Positions 5,306-5,612 of a DNA stretch of 5,612 nt are shown here, piece by piece. The notes beneath the pieces were generated by a model. That model did no database searches, was not told where the DNA came from, and worked only from the letters and a program-made list of their open reading frames with translations. Made by a program: the position numbers and the translations under genes. How positions within the stretch are numbered: position 1 is the stretch's first letter; every line of letters begins with the position of its first letter. Origin of the DNA: JACCXJ01 sp052387115 (GTDB lineage: Bacteria > Pseudomonadota > Gammaproteobacteria > JACCXJ01); the NCBI GenBank assembly GCA_052387115.1, contig JBQTJM010000056.1, positions 1-5,612 of the forward strand. Reading direction: 5' to 3'.

Positions 5306-5612
5306 TCCTCTTCTTGCTCAGCATCCGCGAGACGCCCCTGAAGTTGTGCGAGACGCCGCGCCCGCTGCGCGGGCGGGAAATCCTCCAGCTCCTTCAGGAG
5401 ATCTTGCTGGCGTTCGAGGCGCCTTCGGATCGATTCGGAAATGGCCCGTGTAGAGCTGGCGAGACGCCGTTGGAAAACCGTCCTGGCGAGGGCCACGCTC
5501 TGCTTCTTGCGGCCGCTCGCCTGCGGCAGGAACTCGTTGATGTAGGCCGTGACCGCCTTGTAGAGATCGTACTCTTCCCGGTTGAGGCGGAACGTCATCG
5601 TGTGGGCGTGGC

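Larger units (their letters stand above)
3097..5612 (-). pseudogene. SNF2/SF2 helicase with C-terminal DUF3883-like nuclease domain; 5' end outside window, two frameshifts
   Basis: C-terminal ~837 residues of an ATP-dependent DNA translocase. The Walker/DEXH half lies beyond the right edge; the frame is open through 5612, so the ATG at 5598 is internal. Reading down from the edge: HAHTMTFRLNREEYDLY; a charged coiled-coil-like stretch (about 5480-5120); then helicase C with KLLIFTEHRDT (about 5099), VATEAAGEGINLQF (about 4943) and the arginine-finger motif QRLGRIHRIGQ (4850-4818). A long middle region and another charged helical stretch (RQRAENDLADLERTRRERLE) follow. The last domain, about 3516-3155, carries GFDVRS (Asp at 3429) and RIEAKG (Glu at 3357, Lys at 3351), a PD-(D/E)XK pattern typical of DUF3883/Mrr-like domains, then NEWYKATQLGDTFWLYVVW. 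Two one-base indels break the frame (see 5303 and 3723). It may be a true pseudogene or a sequencing artefact. It resembles SNF2 helicases of DISARM (DrmD-like) and DUF1156-linked systems; I cannot decide which. Confidence 0.9.

Noticed and set aside
3837..5453. 538-residue open frame on the plus strand
   Set aside because: It lies antisense to the helicase, whose motifs (QRLGRIHRIGQ and others) are unmistakable; long antisense frames are common in high-GC genes and its composition (Leu, Val, Glu, Arg rich) shows no domain.

Overview
The window is high-GC bacterial DNA (two sample lines of the helicase gene are 43/60 G+C each) and reads as a minus-strand, two-gene operon of a restriction/defence type. 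Nothing in it is a ribosomal or core gene. The palindromic repeats encode peptides such as GTGFQPV, TGKMPVPP and QASSL. From memory these are typical of Planctomycetes, Verrucomicrobia and other environmental high-GC phyla, so a member of that broad group is my guess. Phylum is not provable from this sequence.

Right part (5612 down to 3097): the C-terminal ~837 residues of a SNF2/superfamily-2 helicase ending in a DUF3883-like domain with a PD-(D/E)XK-type nuclease signature. Its beginning lies beyond the right edge. It is broken by two single-base frameshifts at short G/C runs, an extra base at 5303-5305 and a missing base at 3723-3724, which cancel each other.

Left and middle part (3100 down to 1): a DUF1156-type DNA methylase. 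It starts at a GTG overlapping the helicase stop codon (GTGA) behind a good ribosome binding site. It stays open for 1033 codons and runs off the left edge, so its C-terminus is missing here.

The striking feature is what this reading frame carries. A whole REP-associated tyrosine transposase (RAYT, Y1/HUH type, lower GC) lies in frame inside the methylase, with no start or stop codon of its own. It is bracketed by REP hairpins and by a perfect 33-bp direct repeat whose copies are exactly 549 bp (183 codons) apart. In all, seven REP units sit inside the methylase coding sequence. Each is a 19-nt hairpin preceded by GTGG or GTAG, and all are read through without a stop. The methylase motifs on both sides (N-terminal DUF1156 region, AdoMet motif I, four-cysteine zinc site, DPPY catalytic motif) are preserved.

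The helicase-nuclease and the methylase would be expected to act together as a restriction-modification-like or anti-phage unit (inference). The RAYT and its REPs are mobile DNA that has colonised loop regions of the methylase while keeping the frame. There is no gene-free stretch over 300 bases in the window.
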